Source of the DNA: an uncultured Rothia sp.
GTDB taxonomy: Bacteria; Actinomycetota; Actinomycetes; Actinomycetales; Micrococcaceae
DNA: 64,000 bases
Direction: 5' to 3'
NCBI GenBank assembly: GCA_946222285.1
Contig: CAMIIP010000003.1
Location: 216,430 to 280,429, forward strand
Position 1 is the first letter of the stretch, and the number at the start of each line of letters is the position of its first letter. A program made the translations under genes and the position numbers. This document shows positions 17,820 through 27,786 of the stretch, in pieces. Below the pieces are notes generated by a model. It ran no database searches, was not told the DNA's origin, and saw only the letters and a program-made list of their open reading frames with translations.

Positions 17820-19409
17820 ATGGCAAAACAGCTAGAATTCAACGATGCTGCTCGTAAGAGCCTCCAAGCCGGTGTGGACAAGCTTGCAGATACCGTTAAG
17901 GTCACCCTCGGCCCGCGCGGTCGCAATGTTGTACTGGATAAGCAATGGGGTTCACCGATTATCACTAACGATGGCGTGTCTATCGCTCGTGAAATCGAAC
18001 TTGAGAACCCCTACGAGAATCTTGGCGCGCAGCTAGCTAAAGAAGTTGCGACTAAGACTAACGACGTTGCTGGCGATGGCACTACCACTGCGACCGTTTT
18101 GGCTCAGGCTCTGGTTGCAGAAGGATTGCGCAACGTAACCGCGGGTGCAGCACCTGGCGAAGTTAAGCGCGGTATTGAGCTAGCAACTAAGACCGTTTCT
18201 CAGCGCCTGCTAGAGAATGCTCGTGAGGTTCAGGGCGAAGAAGTAGCTCATGTGGCTGCTATTTCCGCTCAGTCACCAGAAAATGGTGAGCTACTTGCTG
18301 AAGCTTTCTCAAAGGTGGGTCAAGACGGCGTTATTACCATTGAAGACGGCTCAAGCACCGAAATCGAACTAGACATTACCGAAGGTATGCAGTTCGACAA
18401 GGGCTACCTCTCGCCTTCATTTGTTACCGATGCAGAGCGTGCAGAAGCAGTTCTCGAAGATACCGCAGTTCTGCTCTTTCAGGGCAAGATTTCTTCGGTT
18501 CATGAGATTATGCCGCTGTTGGAAAAGATCGTTCAGGCCAAGAAGCCCCTGACCATCATCGCTGAAGACGTTGATGGTGAAGCTCTTTCCACCCTGGTGG
18601 TGAACAAGATGCGCGGTAACCTTAACGTAGTTGCTCTCAAAGCACCCGGATTTGGCGATCGCCGCAAGGCCATTTTTGAGGATCTCGCTATTCTGACCGG
18701 TGGCACCGTCATTACTAGCGAACTCGGTGTAAGCCTTGATTCTGTCACCCTGGAGCAACTGGGTTCTGCCCGTCGCATCACCGTGACCAAGAACAACACC
18801 ACCATCGTTGATGGTGGCGGTACCAAAGAGGCAGTCGCCGATCGTGTAGCTCAAATCCGCAAGGAAATTGAGCGCGTAGATTCCGAATGGGACCGCGAGA
18901 AGCTCAAAGAGCGCCTTGCCAAACTTGCCGGCGGCGTCGGCGTGATCAAGGTGGGTGCTGCTACTGAGGTCGAGGCCAAAGAACGCAAGCACCGTATCGA
19001 GGACGCCGTATCTTCCACTCGCGCTGCTCTCGAAGAGGGCATTGTGGCAGGTGGCGGAACTGCGCTGGTACATGCGATTGCCGCACTAGATGAGCTCACC
19101 CTTGACTCTAAGGACGCTCGGACCGGTGTTGAAATCGTCAAACGTGCTCTCGTTCAGCCCCTGCGCTGGATCGCCGAGAACGCTGGCGAAGATGGCTACG
19201 TAGTGACCTCCAAGGTAGCGGAGCTTCCTTTGGGCTCAGGTTTCAATGCAAAGACCGGTGAATATGGCGATCTGATGAGTGCTGGCGTGATTGACCCTGT
19301 CAAGGTAACTCGCTCTGCTTTAGAGAACGCTTCATCGATTGCTGCTCTGGTTCTCACCACCGAGACACTGGTGGTTGATAAGCCCGCAGAAACAGACGAA
19401 GAGAAGTAA
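17820..19409 (+). CDS. groEL: Chaperonin GroEL
   Basis: This 529-residue chaperonin folds proteins in an ATP-dependent double ring. VTLGPRGRNVVLDK, NDGVSIAREIEL, VAGDGTTTATVLAQ and the C-terminal GIVAGGGTALVHA are intact. AAGGAG precedes the ATG, 28 nt after groES. The C-terminus ends in DEEK: it has neither the Gly-Gly-Met tail common in GroEL nor the His-rich tail of actinobacterial GroEL1. A T-tailed hairpin follows at once. Confidence 0.97.
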   Translation: MAKQLEFNDAARKSLQAGVDKLADTVKVTLGPRGRNVVLDKQWGSPIITNDGVSIAREIELENPYENLGAQLAKEVATKTNDVAGDGTTTATVLAQALVAEGLRNVTAGAAPGEVKRGIELATKTVSQRLLENAREVQGEEVAHVAAISAQSPENGELLAEAFSKVGQDGVITIEDGSSTEIELDITEGMQFDKGYLSPSFVTDAERAEAVLEDTAVLLFQGKISSVHEIMPLLEKIVQAKKPLTIIAEDVDGEALSTLVVNKMRGNLNVVALKAPGFGDRRKAIFEDLAILTGGTVITSELGVSLDSVTLEQLGSARRITVTKNNTTIVDGGGTKEAVADRVAQIRKEIERVDSEWDREKLKERLAKLAGGVGVIKVGAATEVEAKERKHRIEDAVSSTRAALEEGIVAGGGTALVHAIAALDELTLDSKDARTGVEIVKRALVQPLRWIAENAGEDGYVVTSKVAELPLGSGFNAKTGEYGDLMSAGVIDPVKVTRSALENASSIAALVLTTETLVVDKPAETDEEK

Positions 19410-19443
19410 AATCTTCAAAACCTATCCGCAAGGTATAGGCAGG

Positions 19444-19483
19444 TCTCCCGCTTGTGTTTACTCACAAAGCGGGAGATTTTTTT
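19444..19483 (+). terminator. Terminator after groEL
   Basis: A 10-bp perfect stem (19444-19453 with 19467-19476), extendable toward the loop, is followed by a run of eight T. Confidence 0.9.
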
Positions 19484-19607
19484 ATCTACAGAAGCTTTAT
19501 AAGTAAACTTCGGGTAACGTATTCATAGCTAATTCAGCACTCACACCTTAGATATGTTCTCTTTCCACCAGAAAACAGTGGGGACATTGAGTAGATAATT
19601 GAGCCAG

Positions 19608-21698
19608 ATGACCGAATCCCGCATAGTTTCCGAGAGCTCCTGGAATAAAACTCCAGAGACTCACATTGTTAACAACCAAGCGCACCGAAAATTCAGATCC
19701 GAGATTCAGGGTCTTCGTGCGCTAGCCTTGCTCCTTGTTGCCGCCTATCATTTTTGGTTCGGAAAGGTCTCCGGCGGCGTTGATGTCTTTCTTTTAATTT
19801 CTGCTTTTCTGATGACGGGCTCGTTTGTTCGTCGGATTGAAAACAAGAAGTTCCAAGGAATTTCATCTGTTTTTGACTACTGGATTCATGTTTTCAAACG
19901 AATTTTGCCACTCGCTTCTATTACGGTGGTTGGAATCTTGCTGGGTTCCTACCTCTTTCTGCCTGCCGAACGGTGGGAGAGTCTTATCTCGGAAGCCAAG
20001 GCGGTAGTTTTCTACTACCAAAACTGGTGGTCTATCGCCAATATGGTGGATTATTACGCCGCTGATACTTCGGTGGCTTCACCCTTCCGCCACTATTGGT
20101 CTCTTTCAGTTCAGGGGCAAATCTACCTACTTTGGCCTCTCTTCTTCTTGCTGGGCTGGTTCATCATTCGTATTACCCGCGTTAACGTGCGCGGCATGAT
20201 GCTTCTCCTCTTCGGTACTATTTTTGCCAGCTCTTTGGCGTACTCGGTGTACGTCACTGCAGCTAGCCAGCAAACTGCTTACTTCAATACCTTTGCCCGT
20301 CTCTGGGAATTCGCGTTAGGCTCACTCATAGCCATCGTTTTGCCCTGGCTGAGTCTTAATCGTTATCTGCGCGCCGTCATGGGCTGGGCAGGTATTATCA
20401 TGATTATCACCTGCGGTTTCATCTTTGATGTGGAGGGAGTGTTCCCCGGTTATCACGCCTTATGGCCAACCCTTGCGGCAGCCATGATTATCGTTGCCGG
20501 TGACACCCAGACTAAGTTTGGTCCGGAAAAAATCTTGACACTTAAACCGCTGATGTGGCTGGGCAAGTATTCTTACGGTCTGTATCTGATTCACTGGCCG
20601 CTTTTGGTCTTCTACCTTTCCCGCAACCACACCGAAAAAGCAGGCTTTATCTCCGGGCTTGGTCTCTTGGTGCTATCGGTCTTCTTCTCCTACATGGTGA
20701 CTCGATGGATAGAAGACCCCTTACGCGGATGGAAAAAACTCGATGCTTCAAGGATTCGTGCTTTCGGCGCCGTCGTGGCTTGTATAGCTCTAGTGATGAT
20801 TCCCGCCTCAGCCTGGCAATGGAAAATTACCTCGGATGCACACAAAGCCGCTGAGCTACAAGCTATCAATAACCCAGGGGCTCAAGTCCTGGATCCAGAT
20901 TTCATCTTTGAAGGGGACCCTGCGGCAGCTCCTTACCCAGCCCTGTCACAAATGTCGAATGAGTGGGCAGACCTGGGGGAGTCCTGCGAAAACAACCTGC
21001 CGTTTGAAACGGATGTTGAACTCAACGACTTCTGCACCATAGCCAACCAGGTTCCTGATTCCGAACGAACCGTGGTAGCGGTAGGAAACAGCCATATGCA
21101 GGTTTGGGCGCCAGCTCTGATCTCATACGCTCAGGAACACGACTGGAATCTCCTGTTCTATGTTGAGGGCGGTTGCTTCTTCGATATTCCCGAACCCGGG
21201 CATGAGGGCGACTGCAAAGGGTACTCAAATCAGGCTTATCAGTTCATTGAAGATTCTGATGCACAAACTGTTTTTCTCACCGGATCGGTGGGCGCACCTA
21301 ATCAGCAAGATCATGTGGATGAGCGATTGGTTGATCGAATTCGTACCCTCACCGGTAGCGGATATGAAGTTATTGGTTTCCGCGATCATCCTCGCTTTTC
21401 CGAGGGGTTCTCAGCTTGCTGGGAAGGCGATGAAGCACAGTGCACCAAACCTGCAGGACAAAATGTCGATGAAAATCCTTTGGACCCCCTAGAGGAGCGG
21501 TACCCGGGATTTGCCACCATTAACTTCACTGACTTGGTCTGTCCAGATAGAAATTGCCCGGCAATTATCGGCAATGTTTACACCTACATGGACAGCAACC
21601 ACCTCACTAAAACCTATGTAGAAACAGCTCAGGAAGAAACCTCCCTCCGAATCGATGATGCCCACCAACGAGCAGAAGAGGCCTTAGCCACCCGCTAA
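19608..21698 (+). CDS. Acyltransferase 3 with C-terminal SGNH domain (OafA-like)
   Basis: The 696-residue protein combines an integral-membrane acyltransferase-3 domain (about residues 25-390, roughly ten TM segments, with the AAYHFWFGKVSGGVDVF start typical of the family) and an extracytoplasmic SGNH-hydrolase-like domain. In the latter GNSHMQVW holds the serine nucleophile and MDSNHLT the Asp-His pair. Such proteins O-acetylate cell-surface polysaccharides. ATG 19608 lies 8 nt behind GATAAT (19594-19599); a TTG at 19599 is the alternative. A broken paralogue follows 21 bp downstream. Confidence 0.87.
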   Translation: MTESRIVSESSWNKTPETHIVNNQAHRKFRSEIQGLRALALLLVAAYHFWFGKVSGGVDVFLLISAFLMTGSFVRRIENKKFQGISSVFDYWIHVFKRILPLASITVVGILLGSYLFLPAERWESLISEAKAVVFYYQNWWSIANMVDYYAADTSVASPFRHYWSLSVQGQIYLLWPLFFLLGWFIIRITRVNVRGMMLLLFGTIFASSLAYSVYVTAASQQTAYFNTFARLWEFALGSLIAIVLPWLSLNRYLRAVMGWAGIIMIITCGFIFDVEGVFPGYHALWPTLAAAMIIVAGDTQTKFGPEKILTLKPLMWLGKYSYGLYLIHWPLLVFYLSRNHTEKAGFISGLGLLVLSVFFSYMVTRWIEDPLRGWKKLDASRIRAFGAVVACIALVMIPASAWQWKITSDAHKAAELQAINNPGAQVLDPDFIFEGDPAAAPYPALSQMSNEWADLGESCENNLPFETDVELNDFCTIANQVPDSERTVVAVGNSHMQVWAPALISYAQEHDWNLLFYVEGGCFFDIPEPGHEGDCKGYSNQAYQFIEDSDAQTVFLTGSVGAPNQQDHVDERLVDRIRTLTGSGYEVIGFRDHPRFSEGFSACWEGDEAQCTKPAGQNVDENPLDPLEERYPGFATINFTDLVCPDRNCPAIIGNVYTYMDSNHLTKTYVETAQEETSLRIDDAHQRAEEALATR

Positions 21699-21719
21699 GT
21701 CCTGTCTGAGAAGAGAGTT

Positions 21720-23794
21720 ATGCCTAAAAAGTCCGTTGCTCACCCCCAGGAGCTACATCCCGTTTCGACCTCGGCAAACTCGCGGACTTTCCGTCCTGAA
21801 ATTCAAGGCTTACGCGCCTTTGCGGTTTCCTTGGTAGCGATCTATCATTTTTGGCTTGGTCGCGTTTCGGGCGGAGTAGATATCTTCTTGCTGATTTCTG
21901 CTTTTCTCATGACGCTTTCTTTCACCCGAAAGATTGAAAGCGGGCAACGGGTTTTTGGTAGAGCTGTTGTTACCTATTGGCTCCACACTTTAAACGAATT
22001 TTGCCCCTGGCAACGGTAACCATTCTGATGGTTCTCTGGGGTACCTGGAAGTTTCTGCCGGCGCCGCGTTGGCCGGGCATCATGGAAGAAGCAAAGGCGG
22101 ATATCCTCTATCGAGGTAACTGGTGGTCCATCTCAAATATGGTGGATTATTACGCCGCTGATTCTTCGCAAGCCTCTCCTCTGCGACATTTTTGGTCGCT
22201 CTCGGTGCAGGGACAGATCTTCATTCTCTGGCCGCTTCTCTTTGCCCTGTGCTGGATTCTTTACCGTATGGTAGGACGACGACGTCCGCGCGTCATTCTT
22301 TTTACCGTCTTTGGTCTGGTTTTTGTTGGCTCACTGGTGTATTCGATCTGGCTTACCTCCGCTGATCAGCAGGTTGCCTATTTCTCGACTTGGACTCGCC
22401 TCTGGGAATTCGCTCTGGGTTCTCTGCTGGCTATTGCTCTGCTTTGGATTCGTATTTCTCATCGTGCTCAAGGCATTCTGGGCTGGTTGGCGATTGTAGC
22501 GATTGTGAGTTGTGGAATTGTACTCGATGTGGAGGGGGCGTTTCCCGGTTATATCGCTCTGTGGCCCTTGCTGGCAGCTGCTCTTATTCTAGTTTCTGGC
22601 TCTAGCGATACTGCCTGGGGAGCCGACCGTTTTTTGTCGTCTGCGCCGCTACAGTGGCTGGGTAAGTACTCCTACGGGTTGTATCTGATTCACTGGCCGC
22701 TACTGGTTTTTTATCTTCATAAAACCCAGAACGAGAAAGCCGGGATTCTTCCCGGTCTTGTTCTCTTTGCTCTTTCTATCATTCTGTCTTGGGTTCTGAC
22801 GAACCTGGTAGAACGGCCTCTTCGTTCGTGGAAATGGTTAGAAGCTCGCAACTGGCGTTCGGCAATGGTGGTCGCCGTCTGTACGGTTGCGGTGATTACG
22901 GTGAGTAACCAGTGGTCTTCGTCTCTCATTCGGCAAGAAGAGCAGATACAAGCGAGAGCTGAAGTTGATAATCCCGGTGCTGAAATCTTAGAGGCAGACT
23001 TCAACGAATCCATTGATGCAGATGCTCAGAATCTTCCGCTCTCTGCTGAACGATTTGATGACCGCCCTATCTACGGTAAGCACTGTTCCCCAGAGATTCT
23101 GGCAGCATATGATTTTGAGGAATGGAACTGCAATCAACTCGTAGCTAATGAGCATCCAGCTAAGCGTGTGATTGCCGTGGGCAACTCCCATATGGATCAG
23201 TGGGGAGATGGCTTGATTGCGCTGGCTCAACATGAAAATTGGGATTTACAGTTTGTACAGTTTAACGATTGCTATTTCTTAGAACCTGCCCTCAATACGC
23301 AGAATGAGCAGTGCCAGCAGTGGATTTTAAATGCTCAACGCTATATGGATGAGACGAAACCTGATTAGGTCATCACTATTGGCACCATCAGCATGTCAGA
23401 AAATGCTGGGGAGACTGTGCCTTCAGGGCTGAGTGCTTATGCCGAGCATCTCAATCAGGAGGGAATCGGTTTAATTACTTTGCGGGATAATCCTCGTTTT
23501 GAGGAGTCTCATGCTGATTGTGAAACCCGCTCCAAAGGTATGTGCTCTTTTACTTCAGAATTGGCGAAGTCGGCTAATCCGCTTCTTGACATGAATTTAC
23601 CGGATAATGTTGCCACTGTTGATATGACAGATGTTATCTGCCCGGATAGGCAGTGCCCCTCCGAAATAGGCAACGTCTATGTTTATCGGGATGACTCTCA
23701 TCTGACCAGAACCTTTGTGAAGTCAGCTCAAGAGATTCTGATTTCTCGATTTGAACAGGATCTGGTGCAAAGAGACGGGAAAACTCATTCATAA
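21720..23794 (+). pseudogene. Second AT3-SGNH acyltransferase, broken by a frameshift and a stop
   Basis: Three consecutive reading pieces together cover a full paralogue of the gene upstream: FRPEIQGLRAFAVSLVAIYH at the start, HFKRILPLATVT in a second frame, GNSHMDQWGDGL and a closing DDSHLTRTF. One T is missing from the run at 21989-21991 compared with the paralogue (CACACTTTAAACGA against CATGTTTTCAAACGA), which moves the frame. Separately, TAG at 23366-23368 interrupts the same frame between METKPD-like and VITIGTIS sequence. Two independent lesions make loss of function likely. It lay in tandem with the intact copy and once probably acylated a related surface polymer. Confidence 0.85.
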
Positions 23795-23937
23795 GGGTAC
23801 TCTGCTGGCTACCCCGGCTGGAGACCCAGGTACCTGATGAATAAGCCTCTATGAGTGCGGGAATAAGTACTCGCTCTTTGTCGTTAGAGAGAGAAATATA
23901 GCGAGTGAGATTCGGTTGCCCCTGAAAAAGTAAGGGG

Positions 23938-24008
23938 TTCGAAGAATCTCGACTCGGGTTTAGAATTGATAGTGGATATCCCTCACGGGCGCTCTGCGAG
24001 AGCCCGTG
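23938..24008 (+). promoter_or_regulatory. guaB promoter and leader hairpin
   Basis: TTCGAA (23938-23943), 17 nt, and TAGAAT (23961-23966) form a plausible promoter. The leader of about 65 nt holds a strong hairpin (23984-23994 with 23998-24008, three-base loop, one mismatch) before the weak GAAAGG site. It is not followed by T residues, so it is not an obvious terminator. Confidence 0.55.
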
Positions 24009-24037
24009 GACCAAAAACACCGAAAGGTTCGAGCTTT

Positions 24038-25555
24038 ATGACTACGCCTACCGCTCTGTCGGAAGATCCGTTTGGCTTCACAGGTCTTACATACGATGAT
24101 GTGTTGCTTCTTCCTGGCAACACCGATGTTAATCCCGCCGATGCAGACACTAGCACTAAGCTCTCCAGGCGGATCACACTTAAGACGCCGATTATTTCTG
24201 CGGCGATGGACACTGTGACCGAGTCAGATTTGGCGATTGCTATGGCTCGTTTGGGCGGTATGGGCGTGCTGCACCGTAACCTTTCCATCGAAGATCAGGC
24301 TAGTCATGTTGATCGCGTGAAGCGTTCAGAATCAGGCATGATTACTAACCCTGCCACTATTGGCCCCGAGGCGACTATCGAAGAACTCGATGAGGTGTGC
24401 GGGCACTTCCGTGTTTCTGGCTTGCCCGTTGTGGATGAGCAAGGCGTGCTGGTAGGTATTATTACTAACCGCGATATTCGTTATTTACCCGAGAACGAGT
24501 ACCGCAACAGAATCGTGCGGGAAATTATGACTCCCATGCCACTGATTACCGGCAGAGAAGGCATGGATAAAAACGAAGCTTTCAAGCTTCTGGCAGATAA
24601 CAAGATTGAGAAGCTTCCCCTGGTTGATGCAGAAGGCAAACTGACCGGTTTAATTACCGTCAAAGACTTCATCAAAACCGAGCAGTACCCCGATGCTACT
24701 AAGGATGACGAAGGCCGCCTGCGCGTGGGCGCTGCCGTTGGTTTCTTCGGTGATGGCTACGAGCGTGCCATGGCTCTTGTTGAAGCCGGAGTCGATGCGC
24801 TCTTTATTGATACCGCTAACGGCCACTCCCAAGGCGTTCTCGATATGATCGCTCGTCTCAAGAAAGATTCAGCGGTCGACCACGTTGATATTATTGGCGG
24901 TCAGGCGGCCACCCGCTCCGGAGCTCAGGCGATTATTGATGCTGGTGCAGACGGCGTCAAGGTCGGCGTCGGTCCCGGATCTATCTGCACCACCCGTATT
25001 ATTGCCGGTGTTGGCGTTCCTCAGGTCACCGCTATTAACGAGGCGGCTAAGGCGGCAATTCCTGCTGGCGTTCCCCTTATCGCTGACGGCGGTATGCAGC
25101 ACTCCGGCGAAATCGGCAAGGCACTGGTTGCCGGTGCCGATTCCGTGATGATGGGCTCCATGCTGGCAGGTACTGCCGAGTCTCCCGGCGAGCTAATTTT
25201 CATTGACGGCAAGCAGTTTAAGGCTTACCGCGGTATGGGTTCGCTGGGTGCAATGGTTACTCGCGGTCGCAACAAGTCTTACTCTAAAGACCGCTATTTC
25301 CAGGCAGACGTATCTTCAGAAGAAAAGCTCATTCCCGAAGGCATCGAAGGTCAGGTTCCCTACCGTGGCCCGATTTCATCGGTTCTTCACCAGCTTGAAG
25401 GCGGTTTGCGCCAGACCATGTTCTACACCGGCGCTCGCACCATCGAAGAGCTTAAGAACAAGGGCAAATTTGTGCGAATCACTCCCGCTGGGCTCAAAGA
25501 ATCGCATCCTCACGACATCATGATGACCGTTGAGGCACCTAACTACCGCCGCTAA
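24038..25555 (+). CDS. guaB: Inosine-5'-monophosphate dehydrogenase
   Basis: This 505-residue enzyme oxidises IMP to XMP with NAD, the rate-limiting step to GMP. The TIM barrel carries DDVLLLPG, the catalytic-cysteine loop GVGPGSICTTR and the flap RGMGSLGAM; two CBS domains (about residues 110-225, for example GLPVVDEQGVLVGIIT) are inserted. The start is the ATG at 24038, which fits the family N-terminus, rather than the upstream codon at 23966 inside the leader. It is followed by the guaB3 paralogue after 49 nt, with guaA nearby. Confidence 0.95.
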   Translation: MTTPTALSEDPFGFTGLTYDDVLLLPGNTDVNPADADTSTKLSRRITLKTPIISAAMDTVTESDLAIAMARLGGMGVLHRNLSIEDQASHVDRVKRSESGMITNPATIGPEATIEELDEVCGHFRVSGLPVVDEQGVLVGIITNRDIRYLPENEYRNRIVREIMTPMPLITGREGMDKNEAFKLLADNKIEKLPLVDAEGKLTGLITVKDFIKTEQYPDATKDDEGRLRVGAAVGFFGDGYERAMALVEAGVDALFIDTANGHSQGVLDMIARLKKDSAVDHVDIIGGQAATRSGAQAIIDAGADGVKVGVGPGSICTTRIIAGVGVPQVTAINEAAKAAIPAGVPLIADGGMQHSGEIGKALVAGADSVMMGSMLAGTAESPGELIFIDGKQFKAYRGMGSLGAMVTRGRNKSYSKDRYFQADVSSEEKLIPEGIEGQVPYRGPISSVLHQLEGGLRQTMFYTGARTIEELKNKGKFVRITPAGLKESHPHDIMMTVEAPNYRR

Positions 25556-25604
25556 CAAGACTGGCGCTACCCGAAGTCTCGGATAAGTGCCGAAAGGAAA
25601 ATCT

Positions 25605-26735
25605 ATGACTGAGATTGAAATTGGTTTGTCGAAGCGGGCTCGTTGTACCTATTCGCTAGACGATGTAGCTTTGGTGCCTTCGCGGCGTACCCGTGACCGT
25701 TCCGATGTTGATACGAGCTGGCGCATTGATGCTTTTACTTTTGATACACCGCTGATTGCTGCACCAATGGACTCTGTGATGAGCCCCGATACCGCTATTG
25801 CTTTCGGTAAGCTGGGTGGTTTGGGTGTGCTCAATCTTGAAGGTCTCTGGACCCGTTATGAGAATCCTCAGCCTCTGCTGGATGAGATTATTTCGCTCAC
25901 CTTGCAGGATTCTGTGGCGGCAACCCGCCGTATGCAAGAAATTTACGCAGAGCCTATCAAGGCAGAACTTATTACCGAGCGTCTCAAACAGATTCGTGAT
26001 TCGGGCGTGATTGTTGCCGGTGCTCTGACTCCGCAAAATACTCAGGAATTTTACGAAACGGTCGTTAAAGCCGGCGTTGATTTATTTGTGATTCGCGGTA
26101 CGACCGTTTCCGCCGAGCATGTCTCTTCTAACCACGAGCCGCTCGATCTCAAAAAATTTATCTATGAACTCGATGTTCCCGTGATCGTTGGTGGCGTTGC
26201 CGGTTTTACCCCGGCTCTTCACCTGATGCGTACCGGTGCCGCCGGTGTGCTGGTGGGATTCGGTGGAGGTTCTTCGAGAACCAACCGCCGCGGACTCGGT
26301 ATTCAGGCGGCGATGGCAACGGCGATTGCCGATGTGGCAGAGGCTCGTTCTCGCTATCTCGATGAGTCGGGCGGGCGCTACGTTCACGTTATTGCCGACG
26401 GCGAGTTAGGGCGCTCCGGCGATTTGGTCAAATCGCTGGCTCTCGGCGCAGATGCCCTAATGATTGGTGCGCCATTAGCTCGTGCTGAAGAAGCTCCGGG
26501 TAAGGGGCTCTACTGGGGTAACGAAGCTCACTCGGTGGATTTCCCCCGTGGCATCCGCACCGATGTAGGTACGGTGGGTTCATTGGAAGAGGTTCTTTAT
26601 GGACCTTCTCACCATACCGACGGAACCTCCAACATTATGGGAGCTATCCGCCGTTCTATGGCTACCTGCGGATTCACAGACCTCAAATCTTTCCAGCGTA
26701 GCGATTTGGTTTTGAACGGTTTTCACGCCGAATAA
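25605..26735 (+). CDS. GuaB3-type IMP dehydrogenase family protein
   Basis: The 376-residue protein is the CBS-less IMPDH paralogue (GuaB3 group) usually found beside guaB in actinobacteria. It keeps the barrel (YSLDDVALVPSRRTRD, APMDSVMSPDTA, GELGRSGDLVKSLALGADA). In the active-site loop it reads GFGGGSSRTNR where GuaB has GVGPGSICTTR, so the catalytic cysteine is replaced by arginine. A normal IMP oxidation mechanism is therefore excluded. GuaB3 proteins of other phyla have been linked to GMP reduction, but that too needs the cysteine. GAAAGGA precedes the ATG at 25605. A terminator follows. Confidence 0.85.
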   Translation: MTEIEIGLSKRARCTYSLDDVALVPSRRTRDRSDVDTSWRIDAFTFDTPLIAAPMDSVMSPDTAIAFGKLGGLGVLNLEGLWTRYENPQPLLDEIISLTLQDSVAATRRMQEIYAEPIKAELITERLKQIRDSGVIVAGALTPQNTQEFYETVVKAGVDLFVIRGTTVSAEHVSSNHEPLDLKKFIYELDVPVIVGGVAGFTPALHLMRTGAAGVLVGFGGGSSRTNRRGLGIQAAMATAIADVAEARSRYLDESGGRYVHVIADGELGRSGDLVKSLALGADALMIGAPLARAEEAPGKGLYWGNEAHSVDFPRGIRTDVGTVGSLEEVLYGPSHHTDGTSNIMGAIRRSMATCGFTDLKSFQRSDLVLNGFHAE

Positions 26736-26776
26736 GATCCCTAAAACCTGACTACACTCAAAACTCACTGTGAAAG

Positions 26777-26820
26777 CCCTCTTACCCTCTGCTAAAAGCT
26801 CGGGTAGGAGGGATTTTATT
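26777..26820 (+). terminator. Terminator after guaB3
   Basis: Arms 26777-26787 and 26802-26812 (10 of 11 pairs) are followed by ATTTTATTTTT. Confidence 0.85.
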
Positions 26821-26845
26821 TTTAAAAACAGATAGGGTTGAGAGC

Positions 26846-27781
26846 GTGTTCAAATTAGCTTTCACCCCGCGTTGGATTGCCGGTTTTCTGCTCGTACTGG
26901 CTGTTTCCTTAGGGTTTGTGATGCTGAGCAAATGGCAGCTTAACGCTTCTACTCTGGGGCAGATTACTGCGGACCCAGCCAAAGAAGTGGTGAAACCGTG
27001 GAATGAGGTTCTGCTAGAACACGAACCGTTAACTACCGATGAAGCCGACAGCATGGTAAAGGCAACAGGTACCTATGTGTCTGGCTCTTCCTACCTCGTA
27101 GCGGATAAACTCAATGATGGGGCAGAAGGTTATTGGGTGGTGAGCGAGCTTATACCTGACAACGCTGCGGCGGTAGATATTGACGGTAAAACTGAACACC
27201 GCGGCATCGTGGTGGCAAGGGCGTGGACGGCGGAGCCTGAGATCCCTTCTGAACCTACTGGCGAAGTAACGGTTGCTGGTCGAGTGGTGGCTAACGATCA
27301 GCCTTTCTATACTTCTGATCTTTCTGATGAAGAAAAATCTCACGGTAAAATTTTGGGAACGGCGGCAGCGGCTCAGCTGACTAATATATGGGATTCGCCT
27401 CTCTACAGCGCGATTATTACTGCAGATGCTGAAGTTCCCGCCTCTCAGGCTCTTCCCCTGACCGCAGAAAATACGCTAGAGGAATCGGCAACGATTATGG
27501 GTCAGAGCGATCAGCTCAAACCCATTAAAGCGCACCAAGTAACCGATGATGAAATAGATTGGCTCAATATCTTCTATGCCTTGGAGTGGGTCGTTTTCGC
27601 TGGTTTCGCACTCTATCTGTGGTGGCGTATGTTGCGAGACTCGTACCATGCGCAACAGGATCCCGCTTTGTACTTTGAGTATGAGGGGGAGTATTGGCTC
27701 GATGAAGAGAGCGGCCGCTACTACTATTGGGATCCAGCAGATCAGCAGTATTATTTCTTTGATGAAGTTTCACGTAGCTAA
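26846..27781 (+). CDS. SURF1 family protein with aromatic-rich tail
   Basis: The 311-residue protein has the SURF1 layout: a TM segment at about residues 11-30 (GFLLVLAVSLGFVMLSKWQL), a large extracytoplasmic domain with GTYVSGSSYLV and EGYWVVSELIP, and a second TM near 250. SURF1 helps assemble the heme a-copper centre of cytochrome c oxidase. After the second TM comes a cytoplasmic tail of about 45 residues dense in Tyr, Trp and Phe (for example GRYYYWDPADQQYYFFDE). The start is GTG, 7 nt after TAGGGT (26833-26838), without a Shine-Dalgarno sequence. A DUF3817 gene follows after 5 nt. Confidence 0.82.
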   Translation: MFKLAFTPRWIAGFLLVLAVSLGFVMLSKWQLNASTLGQITADPAKEVVKPWNEVLLEHEPLTTDEADSMVKATGTYVSGSSYLVADKLNDGAEGYWVVSELIPDNAAAVDIDGKTEHRGIVVARAWTAEPEIPSEPTGEVTVAGRVVANDQPFYTSDLSDEEKSHGKILGTAAAAQLTNIWDSPLYSAIITADAEVPASQALPLTAENTLEESATIMGQSDQLKPIKAHQVTDDEIDWLNIFYALEWVVFAGFALYLWWRMLRDSYHAQQDPALYFEYEGEYWLDEESGRYYYWDPADQQYYFFDEVSRS

Positions 27782-27786
27782 GGCTC

